Assembly (NCBI GenBank): GCA_963169105.1
Contig: OY720633.1
Coordinates: forward strand, 36,534,795 to 36,598,794
From: Ceriagrion tenellum
Lineage: Eukaryota > Arthropoda > Insecta > Odonata > Coenagrionidae
Direction of reading: 5' to 3'
DNA length: 64,000 bases
The position numbers were made by a program, and so were the translations under genes. This document shows, piece after piece, positions 48,312 through 61,410 of the stretch; positions within the stretch are counted from its first letter, which is position 1; every line of letters begins with the position of its first letter. The notes under the pieces were generated by a model. That model was not told the origin of the DNA. It searched no databases and saw nothing but the letters and a program-made list of their open reading frames with translations.

Positions 48312-48575
48312 ATGAAATTACTTCCGATAAAACTGTTATTACCTTGGACTCAAGTTTTGTATATGCAATCGATGAAGACAAGAAGATCATACATAAATTA
48401 TACAAGGAAAAATGAATGCAACAATTTCACTGAGTACGATCCTAAATATTGCGGTATAACAACAAAAATATTCACTCAGAACAGGACTAAAACCATCTTT
48501 GAATGCAATAACTACTGTCAATGGGACCAAGTACATATGATATGTACGTACTCATTGCTAAACTTAGTAGAATAA
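48312..48575 (+). CDS. Weak candidate: small Cys-containing ORF
   Basis: An 87-codon frame starts at ATG (A-rich context AAAAAAATGAAA). The N-terminus MKLLPIKLLLPWTQVLY could act as a signal-like hydrophobic segment. Five Cys follow, in NECNNF, KYCGIT, FECNNYC and MICTY contexts. The spacing does not match a family I can name with confidence, and the odd Cys number and lack of splice or transcript evidence leave chance as the likeliest explanation. A 17-bp palindrome (GTACATAT G ATATGTAC, 48531-48547) overlaps its 3' end. Confidence 0.15.
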   Translation: MKLLPIKLLLPWTQVLYMQSMKTRRSYINYTRKNECNNFTEYDPKYCGITTKIFTQNRTKTIFECNNYCQWDQVHMICTYSLLNLVE

Positions 48576-48579
48576 TTAA

Positions 48580-50340
48580 GCACGTGGAAGAACTCCACAG
48601 AGACTCTTAATAGTGATAATTGGGCTCACCAGCCGCTAGGAGAGATGGAACAACATGTTACAATGTATCTGAATGGGAGGTGTGAATGTACGTCTTTACT
48701 GCTTCAGCGCAAATTTGAAAGACGAACATGTACAATCATATTAAGGATGGCCACGAGACACGAGGACGTTAATGAACGTTCATACTGCTCAAAGAGTAAA
48801 GAGAATTTCATCACTATTTCTATTACCCATATTTTCATGAATACACAACTTGTCGTCTGAACATGAGAAGGTAACCTGGTATTTTACTCAATGACCAAAT
48901 AATCAATTAATTACCGCTTCAAACGCTCTCTTCAGGCTTGGGTATCTTACTTTCCTGAGAGCCATCTAAAAAAAGAAATTTGGCAAATAAAAGAGGGTAT
49001 AAACCGCATTCAAGCAGGCACACAACGGATCTTAGGAAATCCAATCACTATTCTATTACGTGAGAGAAGTTGATAGGTAGTCTGGTGAATCCTTGTAAAT
49101 TTTTTTCTGTGGATATACAGCAGTATGGAGTTTTTATTACCGCTTAATGACTGCAGCTATGATATTAGCCATATGTGACAATAAATATTTTTCCAAGAAC
49201 GTAACATTCTGTTGTATTATATTGTATTATATATTATGAGATTTTCTTTGAAAGAGAAGTGATGGAAATACAATTATATAATTTAAATTGCTTGGTTGCT
49301 AGTTTTGTTTCATCAACTATTGACTAAGATATCGTGGTTAGTGTTGAGGCAAACTTAATGATTAAAATTAACAGGTTTTTAATGTAATGTGTTTTTGGAG
49401 CTTATACATAAGAATTAAAGTGTATTCCCTATTTTGGAATGCGATTTAAATATTTAATGAAAATTAAGTAATTATTTTTTGTGAACAATCTGCCCAAAAT
49501 CCTTCATATCGTATCAACGTTAATATTTACTATTGAGATAGAAATTTCTTATAGAAACTATGACAAATGTTTCTGGATATTATTTAACATATAGATTTGT
49601 GCTTGCACGCATATGGAGACTCATTTTCATGCTTTATTTTATAACGACTCATGATATCTACTCGGAAATGATAAAATGAAAAAGGACGTAAAATACCATG
49701 AATTTCCATTAAATTTTTTCCAGAATGTAGACAGAAAATGTTTTCATAAAATTTTTTTCCAAAGTTTAAGTGTAAGAGCAGTCGAAATATTTACTAAGCC
49801 TATTGAATTTGATTTGGTTCTTCTCTTAAAAATATCAAATACGAGAGACTCCATCGTAGACGATATATTTAGTACCTACCTACCTGAACTGACTTTAAAA
49901 TAATCTAAAGAAATAACTGCGGAAATGTATTTAACTCATTTAAAGTTTATCGCACCTTGTACATCGTCGCTTAATAATCTTGTGTTCTTACTGGTCTATT
50001 TATCTTCCAAGTATCGATGACACCCTGCACTGGTGTGGTAGAAAATTAATAGTGAATTTGCATGATCTTAATGATATATTCGCTAAACGTTTTAATTCAT
50101 TTACTCAATTTAATAGTTCATTTTACAAAATGCGGTTGAATATATCTTTTACCAATTTTAATATGCATGTTTATTTATAATGTAAGGAATTTTATCTTTC
50201 TATCTGCAATTTTAATTCATCTCGCCAACACTTCACGAATCAGTAATATAGCATCAGTCTGTCCTTCCTCAGAAGTTTGAAAAATAATTTCTATAATGGA
50301 TAAGTATTAATCTTTACCTACCTGAATATGGAACCAATAA
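48580..50340. other. No feature seen
   Basis: AT-rich. A TATTATATTG-type stretch lies near 49212-49238. No supported gene. Confidence 0.5.
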
Positions 50341-50345
50341 ATGTT

Positions 50346-50386
50346 CTTTTTTCTTTCTTTCTTTCTTTCTTTTTTCTTTTTCTTTA
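50346..50386. repeat. (TTTC)n-like simple repeat
   Basis: A run of TTTC units with a few longer T runs, about 40 bases. Confidence 0.85.
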
Positions 50387-50389
50387 TTA

Positions 50390-52055
50390 GTTTTCATCCT
50401 AATTAGGTTTATTTAATAAAATCAATGCTATATAGAACAATTTTCTCCATGAAGAGAGAGATAGTTCGTTTCAGTGATTATGTATTTCGAACGCTAAATG
50501 AGTTTAATTTAAAAAAATCAAACCTATTTCTCCATGATGTGAGAGATATTAAGTTTCATACATTTTGCTGTACTCCGATTCCATATTTCTTTTGTAACTT
50601 AGCGTTAATTTAGGAATTATTGGTTAATTGAAATCGGTTATGATGCAGATTTAAAGTCCTCATCATTACAGGAGTGGTGAGAAAAAATAGGTTGTTTACT
50701 TGTGTCCAGGAAGGAGTCATAGCACAGTTAATCTCTCGATGCAATTATGAAATTAATTAACCAATTAGCTTCAAATGCAACCAGAGGGCTTTCGAGGGAT
50801 CAATGCGCGCAGTTGTATTGCAATAACACCTTCATAATAGAGAGTTGTGAGTGGTGCCCGTTGATCCCCTAGGGTTAGATAATAGTGCGGATTCGTTCAT
50901 TTTTTAAGAGTTATTAATATAGGTATCCGAATACGGTGGTTACTCAAACAATTTATAACGTCGGATAGTTGTGCCCAAAGGCTTATTTTAAAAATGTTTC
51001 ACTATAGGCTTTTTAAGATAAAGATTGGTGTTGAAAAATCAACCGACAAAAGTTCATAGCGTTAAATGAAAGGGTACATAGAATACGCAGTTTTACGATC
51101 CATCAGGATTACTGCATTTAAAGACCATATAAACGCATGAAGAGATTTTTACTGAAGGCATCAGACATTCCGATAATGAGAGTCTTTATTGATTTCACGG
51201 TTAGTTGGTTTATTGGGAAGGCGAGAGACAATTAGAATCACTCTTTTCACTCATATTTTTTCTTCTCCATCCCTTTATTAGTAAGCTTTTTGAAAAAAGA
51301 TTACTGTTGCATGGAAGTTGTAATGTTGAAAAAACACTTGTAAAAATAGGTCGCTATTCTGCTGCTGTGAATATATCCTTTGCCTTTCCCTTCACATCGT
51401 TGAATTATGTAAACCGATCTACATATTAAGACTTCTTTAAAGGGATTTATTCGGTCATCAGCCAATTTTTCAAATGCTCCTATCAACATTACTCATTTAA
51501 GCTTTATGATAATTCTTAAGGTTCATTTGATAAATAATTGCATAAAATCCATTGAATTATTCCGTTACTTTCGGAATAAATGCATATCAATACATTAAGG
51601 GCAGGTGAGTAGAAATTCATAGAATTGTGTAAGGGTAAAACGAAAATCAGCCAATGAGTCCATAGTTAAATAACCGATGCCATCGAAGGGAGGTGCACTC
51701 GAAGTACTATTCACGTGACACTAAAAAAAGACTCAGAATACAACTAAGAAATCTATTCTTGCCGGGATCCGAACTAGAATTTTTCGTGATGGAATGTTTA
51801 AGTAAAAATAGGACTTGATTTTTATGTGTATGATAACATTTCAAAACTATCTTGTTACCGTTTTTAAAATGAGTAAAATTTTCAGCTTCAGCATTGCATA
51901 TTCACAACCTTCATTTTTTAAAAGTACATTTTGAAAAAATGGAACGATAACTGAATGTTATATTCATGTACTAGATAAGGTGTGCTGCATTGAAGCGTCG
52001 TGTTGGAGATATTGTTGCTAGTGTAAACTCAACGTTGTTGGCACTGGTAGGAGAC
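50390..52055. other. No feature seen
   Basis: AT-rich sequence without a supported gene or repeat. Confidence 0.5.
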
Positions 52056-52059
52056 GGCT

Positions 52060-52450
52060 GTAGAGAGGAATTTTTTGTAGGCTACGCCGTATAGAAGTGT
52101 GCACGTCTCGAGGAGCATTATCCTCCCGGAAACGAATGTTTGCTTAAAGGGGATCGATGTCGGTCGTCATTCTTTTCCACGAGGCCGGAATCTTATCTTC
52201 CTCGCTCCCATAACGCCTCGAAGGCAAACAAACGCGCAGCACACGGCGGACTCCTCCTGTCGAACACGACGGGCATATGGTGAGCATAGGAGAAGCTGCG
52301 GGGAATGCTTCTGTGAAGGAGAATGATCTGAGCATGGTTGCTCTGTTTTTCGATTGAGAAAAAGGAACACACACTCATTCCAAATCGCCCTTCTTCGTAG
52401 CCATAGGATTTCCCATCGCTATCGTCATCGCACATGCCTCCCCGGTCCCA
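52060..52450. promoter_or_regulatory. GC/CpG-rich island
   Basis: CpG-bearing sequence (for example GGGGATCGATGTCGGTCGTC near 52149 and CAAACGCGCAGCACACGGCGG near 52229) with open frames on both strands. CATATG|GTGAGC near 52279 resembles a plus-strand donor site, but no matching acceptor and domain were found. The composition is like the other islands; the role is inferred. Confidence 0.3.
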
Positions 52451-55400
52451 TCACTGCGGAATAAAATTCCCTTTAATCTGGTCACCGTTCACGTACGCCA
52501 GAGAGTCAGATGAGAGTGTTACTGTAAAACCGGTACAGAGGTAATGGCTTTTACGTGTGTTTTACCTCCTTACGGAGTGTTGCAGATATCATTTTTAACA
52601 CGCCTGTGCCATTGAAAAATGCATATTGACTTCGGCCGAGAAAGGCTGAGAGCCGCAGAATGAAATCTATTTTAAATATTATTAACTTTGTGGGCGCTTT
52701 GAAAACGTTGATATTCATGGCTTTGTTTAATATAAGTTTGCTTCTGCCTCAGGTCTGCATTTCCTGCATTTGTAAGACATGCTTGTCAGTGTCCTGTAAG
52801 GTAGGCTGCCCGCGAGTCGTTCAAAACCTAAAGTTGTGCAGATAGCAGGATACTGCGTAATTAAAAAAATTTATTGCAAGGCACATGTTATGATTATTTG
52901 GGACAGGTGTATAACTAAGACAATACTTATCTGTTAGGACTCTTTCCAACACTATCAACGGTAAGGATATACATTTTATACTGGAGCAAACTAGTTAGGC
53001 ATAACTTGCAGGGTACTCTACTCTTCCCTTCGATTGTTAGACAGACTATGACTCAAAAGTAACGCGAATTGCTCGGATGTAAAAAACTTTTACTCTCAAA
53101 TAGCCTTCCGTAGCCCAAGAGTTTTTCCCTTTGAACTTCTAATTCGTATTTTCTCTTCACTTTGATTGGAGAACTGTATGAAATGCTGGATTTCTCCTTC
53201 CTGCTTCCACTTTTCGATTTATGTAAGCTATCCGCATTCCATTGTAACTAAATGCTGCTTCCATTAATTTTTATTGAAAAATTTTTGTATGCTTTTGATC
53301 ACTATTCTTTGTGTATCCCTTCCTTATTAGGTAATTAATGTATCCTCTCCTGTCTTTACTATAAAACCGCATCTCGTTTCAAAACGCTACCAAGTCATGT
53401 GAACTTCATCAATCTTCGTATTTTTCCTTCTTTTTTATAGTTATACCTTTACTAACAAATATCAAAGATCTCTCTCGTCCGATTTTTTGAGTTTCGTCTT
53501 AATTTGAAAATCTTTCCGACTTGGATGGCTCATCAACAAATCCATAACACTTTGATAGTTTCACGTCCACTCGTGTCTTCTCCTCCATCAGTTTATTAGT
53601 AAGTTTTTTTAAATTAAATATTACAGCCGAGTAGAAGTTGAAATGTAGACAACTAGCTATTTGAAATAGTCTGACCTGCTGTTATATTGCTGATTTCCCT
53701 GCATTCCTCGTATCTTCCTTCACTTCCTTGATTTGTATCAACCTATAGAGGTATTTAAATTAATCAATTGAGGCCGTATTTCTTTATTATATGCCTATTT
53801 TTTAACATCTTCTATCAATATTATTTATTTTTGGTCATGTTTTACAGTTCAAATGATACATTGTACTATACCTATCATTTTACAATAATACGGGTTATTC
53901 TTTCACTTTTGGAAAAATATGCATTTGAAAGAGGTCATACTTGAGTGCTTTCAGCAATCGCTTATCGAAAAGTAAGAAGCTACGGCAAATTCACAGACTC
54001 ACAGTCTTTATTTGCAATTCTCCCCATGTTCCTGCGCCTCCTGGATAAATAAGCCAATGATAAACTTGGAAACTTTAATCATTGTTTTAGATTACAAATA
54101 TAATAAATTCCAATTAATTCGTTACGCTCAGCTTTCCACTGCCACTGCTGTGTATAACTTAATTATTTTTCTAAGTCAAATATGACAAACCATAGACTGC
54201 CAAATTTCTTAATGATAAATTTTTATGCTCGCTGTCTTAAATTTTTTTCATTTTTTAAATTTATTTTAATCTGTTCCACTATTCTTATGGATTTCTCATC
54301 TTTTAAATTGGTCGGTTACTTTTCATAGTTTTTTTTTGTGTCCTGCTTGCTTATTTGTGTAATCTCCATTTTTTCCGCTTGTAAATTTTCTGGTTATTCT
54401 AATTTAGTTTATTTCCCTACTTGTCCAATAAAATCATTTTTATTGACTGACTTTATTAAATTCCTTGAATATCCTGTTCTATGGCTCTGCGTATACGTTT
54501 CTCCGAATCTTGCGCCTTCCAGTTTCTAATATCAGCCGCAAAACCCATGGCTGTCAAGCCGGGCTCATGTATCCATTCTCTTATTCTCTGGCTCTTGCTA
54601 TCACTTAGTGATATTTTTTTGTATTACTTTCCATGCTCCCTTTTCTTGCCTTAAAATGTAAGATTTTGTTTTTATTTCACAAAATAACCTGCCCCTTTTC
54701 TCATTCTCAATGAAGTTCAAGCTCATGTAATTTATGAAATAAAAAAGTCAGAACTTTGCCCTAAAAAACTGTGTAATTATGACGCTGCTTCTTAATTCCG
54801 GTCGATGAGAAAATTGAGCGGAGTGATGTCCTCGTGTATTCCATAATTTTCCATTAGTGCCTCCGCCTGCGCTTTTTAATCAACAAGAGGTTATAAGGAA
54901 TGCAATATTTTCTCCCACAACACTGCAAATGTAATTTTGTTTCTCATTCTATCTATCTCTGTAGAAAAACCTGCTCATTTGAACAAAAAAGTGAAGCTGC
55001 AATTTATTCACATACATTTATAGAGTTTTGGAATGGGAATCCTACCACAGTGATACTGTGCACCTGTAAAATATATTCACCAGTGCATAAAGAAATAGGA
55101 TGCAATTTACTTTATAGCGATGGAAGAAACATTTTTTGTGCTAAGTTCAAATTAGATAATGCGTGTTACTAAAGTGGAAGTGTAACATATTAGTAAAGAT
55201 GAAATGTTATGACTAAGGATGTGCATGTCATTGCTTTTGAAAAAAATATTTGATTAACCTCCAAACAGATATGTGGTAAATATGTTAAACACAAGGAAAG
55301 TACCTTGGGTAGAATAGTGGCTAATTACTCAGAAGAAATTTTGAATTAGTATCGAAACACTGATTGCATTAAGTAGTTTTTAGTCCTATGCAACTGATCT

Positions 55401-57280
55401 AAGTCACATTTATTGTGTTATGTTAAAACTATTTATTGATCCATTTTGGCACAGAAAATGTAGAAAAAATATTCATATTGTATGTTTACCATTTTACAAG
55501 TTATTGACTTCAACCCATAGCCAATGAAATAATACAGGTGTACCTCTGAGCACGATGAATCGTTAATCATATAAGTCAACTGATGCTCAAATCTATTATA
55601 TAAGCCATGGAGTGAGGAATCTACCCTAATACTATTTGAAGCAGAAATATGGTAAAAAATGTGAAATAGGTATTATTAAGGTATTATATTATCACTCATT
55701 TTCGCGTTGTTGTACAATATTTGGTTCTAGCTCTAATTCTAACGACTATATTAAAATTCGCCCCTTCTTTTCAAATTCGAATTAGATATCTGTAATAATG
55801 TCTAAAGGCATTAAAAACCTATTCTCATTAGATAAAAACTGATGTGCAGCACTTAACTTCGAGAGATTGCTTATTTCATGAAATTAGAAATGATATATCT
55901 GATAAGGAAATCCATTGCAACATGTTTCCGTCGAAACAATCTTTCAGAATTTTAACTCCTAAGGATATTGATCTAAAAAATAGTGCTGTTTTTGAGTCTC
56001 TTTAGTCCGAAATGAACTCGTTTATTCTGATTCCTCCTACCTTAAATGACTATAACAATATGATGACTTAGCTGTTTTTATGCTAAACTAGCTCGATGGT
56101 CGTATGCTCTAATGATATGCACTGTTATTTTTCATTTCTGCCCATAACTGGTCATATCCTGCTATGTTGGGTGCAAGAAAATTGCGACTGTAGTTCTTTT
56201 GAGACTTTCCCACTGATGGAGATTAAATATGATGGTACCGCAATCTTTATATTTCATCATTAATATCTTGCAACCATTGAAATAGATTTTGCGGATAGCG
56301 TGAAGATAATATCTCGCCTCGTCGTCTGAAATTTGAAAACACATATTCAAACTTATGCACCATCATAAGTAGATGTTTAAAAAGTTCCTATCCTGTTTCT
56401 TCATTATTGAAAATATTACTGATCACAAAATATCCATGAATTAAAGATACAATTGTAAATATTTTGTGGATGTAGCAGATTTGAAATACTTCAACGTTTT
56501 CTATTTATGATACACAAATAAGATACATAATTTTATTTATAGTTTACAAAATTAGTTTTAAAATGAATATTCAGTTTTTATGAATGCTTGTGAATTTCCA
56601 TTTAACGTATCGAGTTCATAAGCTAATGATTTTAACTTATTATTTTTTCATTTCATTCCAATTTGCCGATGGTTTTTACGTTTATGAGGTAATCGTGTTG
56701 GTAATCATAGGCTGTGTCTGCTCAAATTAGCTCCATTACGGCATTGAATCAAAATTTAAGCAGACTGACTGGAAAATGTTTTCGTTTTATAACAAATAGC
56801 TTTTTAAGTCAGTATTCCTCTAAAATTCACAATTTTTTGATAAATCCTTTTATATTTAAGGTTATTTCATCTGTGTAATTAATTAAGCACTTAGTGACGC
56901 AGTGTGAAATATGTCGTTCGTCTGCTTGCACTATAGCATAGAAAACACCTCAAAAATTATTTACATTGTAAATGTTTCAAATGAATGAATATTGTGCGAA
57001 ATGTGAAATAGGTATTACTATTTGGAAGTTGGGGTGAGAGTGAGATTGAACATGACTTATGTTACAGACACGAGAATAATTCGACCTATGTTTAACGATT
57101 TATCGAGCTCAGAGTTACACCTATCTCATTTCATTGGCTATTGGATGAACTCATCAATGTATAAAATGGTAGTAACATACGATGCGAACATATTTTCTGC
57201 TTTTGCTGAGACAAAATTACTTGTACTTGGACCTAAACTTCATCTTCTTTTTTATGCTTTTCGCCAGAATTGTAAAAGTA
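52451..57280. other. No feature seen
   Basis: About 4.8 kb of AT-rich DNA, the longest featureless stretch in the window. The 19-mer AAATGTGAAATAGGTATTA occurs at about 55657 and again at about 56999. Confidence 0.5.
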
Positions 57281-57281
57281 T

Positions 57282-57328
57282 ATCCCATATGTTGCTTATG
57301 AGCGTGGGGGTATGCGTTTTGTAAACAC
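57282..57328 (+). repeat. 47-bp direct repeat, upstream copy
   Basis: It begins ATCCCATATGTTGCTTATG and ends TTTTGTAAACAC. It is identical to 57952-57999 apart from one extra G in the downstream copy. It lies in AT-rich DNA outside any recognised element. Confidence 0.9.
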
Positions 57329-57782
57329 TCTTCTATATCCCTTTCAGAGCATACAAGATCAATTCAGGTCTTTGAACGTAATTAAGCTAAAGGAACCGGG
57401 TCCGTAAGCTTCCATTATAATATAATAGAGCATTATTATCACACAAATAGCCCATATGTGAATATTCATCCAAACACCGTAATTGTCTTAGGAAATAAAT
57501 TATTTGAGCGCAAATTAATAAGATCAGCAATTATTCAATGTTTTGTCCCAGTTAATAATTCAACTACCTTCAAAACTTGCCTCTTTGATGAAATGAGTCA
57601 TTATTTTATTGACTTATGCTTATTATCTATTGGTCATATTCCCTGGTGTGTTGTGTATTTCTGTGTGGCAGCTAGACTTGGATTGTGGGACAACCGGAGA
57701 AGAAACATCTAGAGACTTTGATTTTTGTGTTATAGAATAATATGTATGATCAGCTAGACAGCTAGTAACGAACCAAGGGACA

Positions 57783-58110
57783 ATGAAAAAAGTAAAGAAA
57801 CAATGGAGCCTGTGGAAAACAGTAAATTTAAGACAGGACGGATGGATCGGCCATCTACTGTGGCATGAGAGATTGGCGAAGGTGATTTTAGAAGGGATGA
57901 TGGAAGGCAGAAGATTCAGAGGAAGATCTACACTGGAGTATTGGAAGCAGAATCCCATATGTTGCTTATGAGCGTGGGGGTATGCGTTTTGGTAAACACG
58001 GTTAAACGGGATGTGGACGGTTTTCAGAAATGAAGAGGATGGCAGAAGATAGAGAGTGGTGAGAATATGTCGCCAATCAATCCTGATGGAATGACCAGGG
58101 AAGAAGCCAT
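57783..58110 (+). pseudogene. LINE family B relic, extreme C-terminus
   Basis: It reads WIGHLLWHERLAKVILEGMM and EGRRFRGRSTLEYWKQ up to 57951, matching the C-terminal block at 40870-41000. After a foreign patch (57952 to about 58009) it resumes with FSEMKRMAEDREWWRICRQS (about 58020-58080), the family's usual ending. The 5' part is missing and the copy is inactive. Confidence 0.75.
57952..57999 (+). repeat. 47-bp direct repeat, downstream copy inside LINE relic
   Basis: This copy interrupts the LINE C-terminal block between EYWKQ and the FSEMKRMAED region. It is followed by about 10 more unplaced bases (GGTTAAACG). The LINE context marks it as the inserted copy and 57282-57328 as the likely donor. 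Confidence 0.85.
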
Positions 58111-59325
58111 ACTTATTTCATCAAATTTTAGTTTCCTCGTGTGTTGTTGCTCCCATTATCGTGTCTTTCACCTATTTAAGTTAGGATATTTTGGTTAATA
58201 TTGACTTATGAGCTATTTCAGGGTAGTATTAATGATAGGCGACTTCTAGAATGAATATCATGACATTTTTGATAAAATTAATGTAGAATCTGGAGAAACG
58301 GTCCGTAGCCTCTTTGAGAAATGAAATTAAGATATTAATATCGAAACGTTATCTCTATTTGATATAAAACATTCGGTCAGTCTATTCAGTTACGAGCAAT
58401 TATTGTTTTAGATGATCTCTCCTGATTAGTCTGGTGGAATTGATAGCCAGTGGAAAAAACATTAACATGAATTTTGACATTCATAAATTTTCGAACGCGC
58501 TCTTCTGTTTAGATCCGTCTGTTTTACATTTTCTCCAGCTGAGTTGACATACTTTCTTCTTGCTTGCATTACCATTGGACTAAAATCCATTTCAAAATCG
58601 AGAGTTTTGTTTAAACATCATTTTATGCTTTGAATATTCGCTGAGCTCCCAAAAATGTGGATATTGATCAGGAGTTTTATCTCAGTTGAGCTGCAGATTT
58701 TTATATTAATGTCGGTTTCAATAATGTGATGAATGATACATTGTGGAAGATTGTATTTTTTTACATTCGTAAATACCGTGAATACTTCTTTTAATTTTTA
58801 AATGTGATTTGTTCCTAAATTAATGATTTTTTTCTTTTTTCAATTCTATGACTATTGCTGACAAAATTTCTTGAAAAAAATACCCGTGGCTTTCTCGATC
58901 GGACCTATATTGCTCTCATATATGCGCAATGTAGATTTGGAATCTCCTGGATTGATACATAATCGAGGTATCCAACTAATATTCTTTAATTATCTGCTTA
59001 TATCTAATTATATTTTTCATATTATTTCTCCGAAAATATATCCGTCGGTGAATGCCATAGGATACCAACTATCAATTCCGTGCTAGAATTGGTTTGACGT
59101 TAATGTCACATAGATTGCCATTGAAGTTCATATTGACGTTTGGTGTCTCCGCTTTTATACTTTATTCTGTACCTGCTTTTTATTTGTGTACATGCATATT
59201 TAAAACTTTTAAGTTATTCTATTGAAGGGAAAATTCAATAAAGCATGTAATGTTGAGTGTAATTGCCACCATCAGCAATTCTGTATGCGTGTACTGCACG
59301 AATCTCCTTCCCTTGCCTCTCTTTC
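58111..59325. other. No feature seen
   Basis: AT-rich sequence with no supported gene or repeat. Confidence 0.5.
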
Positions 59326-59329
59326 ATAA

Positions 59330-60060
59330 CAAGGGAAATATGGCGCCGATTGCGTCGTTGCCTGTGGCAATTGCGCACTCCGTAACCCAACCGCACGCTG
59401 GCCCCTCTACGTGCTGACCACCTAAGAGGATAACCGGACACAAGGCCGAGGAGCAACGTGTGTCCACCTGCCTGCCTTTCGGCCGCTTTGGGGCGATCGT
59501 AATTATCCAAAGGGAGCCAGGGAGGAAGGAGGGAAGGGGTCGAAAGCCTCAAACCCACGAGAATGCCACAGGAACCCTTGGCCTCGTCCCATTCAAAGGA
59601 GACTTAGTGCTCCCATTAAGAAGATGCACTTGGCGCCCCCCCCCCCGCCCCAACCCGTACAATGCCCTGGATATGGCCGCGTTTTGAATGCCCACTGCGC
59701 TCCCATCTCTATTTGGCACTTGCTAACGGGGCCGCTTCGTCAAAACAGAGCATATGATTGAATGGGTCTAAAGAAAAGGGAGAAGGGAGCGGGTCTGGGC
59801 ATTTCTCATCTCCTTGTTGTGATCACTGACCAAATGGGCATATTCGGACTCGGACGGAGGTTTCCCGAAGCCATTCTGATTGTTGAGGCGGGAGCGATTT
59901 TGTTCTCCACCTTCGAATGCGGAATGGACTGCTTGAGGATACACCCGTAGCAAAATCCTCTCTGACCCGAGTCCTCTCTGACGTTCCTTCTCATTTCCCT
60001 GTTACAGGGGGATGCGTCTTCATTCATTCGGCGAAACAAAGGAGCTTGTCATACGGATAC
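59330..60060. promoter_or_regulatory. GC-rich island with C11 run
   Basis: GC-rich DNA with CpGs (for example GCGCCGATTGCGTCGTTGCC near 59342). There is an 11-base C homopolymer at 59636-59646, followed by GCCCC. Frames open on both strands reach 107 codons (59558-59235, minus), but none shows a known domain. It may be a promoter, first exon or unmasked repeat. Confidence 0.3.
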
Positions 60061-61384
60061 GATCTTCATTTTCTCTGTTTTTGCTGTCGATTTACCTTTT
60101 GATAATCTTCATTTGGGGCTAATTTCAAGTCCCATTGACATGAGGTATATTTTCTTGGGGACATTCTCCTTCATTCATATTTAGATGAAGGTTTGCTATT
60201 TTGAACTAAGGTTGTCATGCTCCCCTTTATGACCCGTGAAATGATAACTATATCCCGTTTGGGCTTGTATCAAGGATACTTGCGCGAACAATCCTTGGAT
60301 TTACAACTGAGTTAGGGGACTTATGAAATAATGAAATACATTGGCTCCGAAAAGAATCCTTCTCTTCCATTGTAATGACTTTAACGAGAGTGCTAGTTTG
60401 TTAAACTCTCTAATGAATTCTTATTTTATTTTAGTTTGGTCATTCAGTATATTCCTAAATTGATCATTTTTAGTAATCATTCTGTGTACATAGCTGAAAA
60501 ATATCTTTGATTCTCATTAAACTGTGTTCACTTGATGTAGCGGTAGTTATTTACCCATAATGCTTTTTTGCAACCATTAAAAATACCTAAGGCACACATT
60601 AGACTTATTTCTACAGTGAATCTTGTACTATTGGACTGGCATTTTTACGATGACTTCTGTAATATTTATCTATAGTTTGGAAATTGGGAATCAAATGACT
60701 TCACCAATTTATATGGTATTTTATCAATAACTTTTGTGGTACTAGGAATTTTATGCAATGGCCGCACAGCACATTTTTCAACGTGAAGTTTTCCTAAATA
60801 TTTATGATAGGTCAATTTGTAATGTTAAGATTGCTCTTTTTTTAGTGATTAAATGAAAACAGCTTCAATTGTTTGCAAGTTAAATGGGCACATGGTATCG
60901 CTATGACATTTGATATTAAAAGTGAAAGAAACACTCGGTAAAAGATCTAATAACGATTTTTACTGCTTTTACATTTTGCAGAATAACATAAAATACCAAA
61001 AATGGCGTACAAATGAACATATGTTGTTTAGCAGAGTTTTACTATTTATCTTCAGGGTGATTGAAACTGTCTCCTATACTACAATGGAGAGAAGCTGCAA
61101 TTGCAGGTCAATATCTTCGTATTAAAGCACGTTTACATTTGTTACTCAGGATTGACAAAAATAGTCTACTAGCGTACTTTAAAGCTATAATCAAAGGTGG
61201 CGTACCAGAACTTTTGGATAAATGCAACAAACCTCACCCATGAACCCCTTTTCGATACGTTGATTTCAATCAAACTTCTTGGAATTAAAGAAATTGAAGT
61301 AACTCATGAATGTGTTAAAATACACATAATAGCAGAATTTTGAAGAAGCTTGTGAATGGAATCCCTTCTGTTATATTCCTTGCA
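60061..61384. other. Mostly AT-rich; short open pieces and acceptor-like sites near 60980-61320
   Basis: Pyrimidine-AG sites such as CTATTTATCTTCAG (61043-61056) precede short open pieces in different frames (about 61061-61243 and 61190-61320). They do not join into one frame. I see no recognisable domain. Confidence 0.35.
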
Positions 61385-61410
61385 GCCCATAAACCTTTAA
61401 GACATTTCAG

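Noticed and set aside
55657..57017. 19-mer AAATGTGAAATAGGTATTA repeated 1.3 kb apart
   Set aside because: Flanks do not align; short and AT-rich, so possibly chance.
57282..57999. Long target-site duplication or LTR pair
   Set aside because: The interior holds no element reaching the repeats. The downstream copy sits inside the LINE block rather than at its edge, so a templated insertion fits better.
59235..59558. 107-codon minus-strand frame in the 59-kb island
   Set aside because: Open frames on both strands and no recognisable domain; kept only as part of the GC island.
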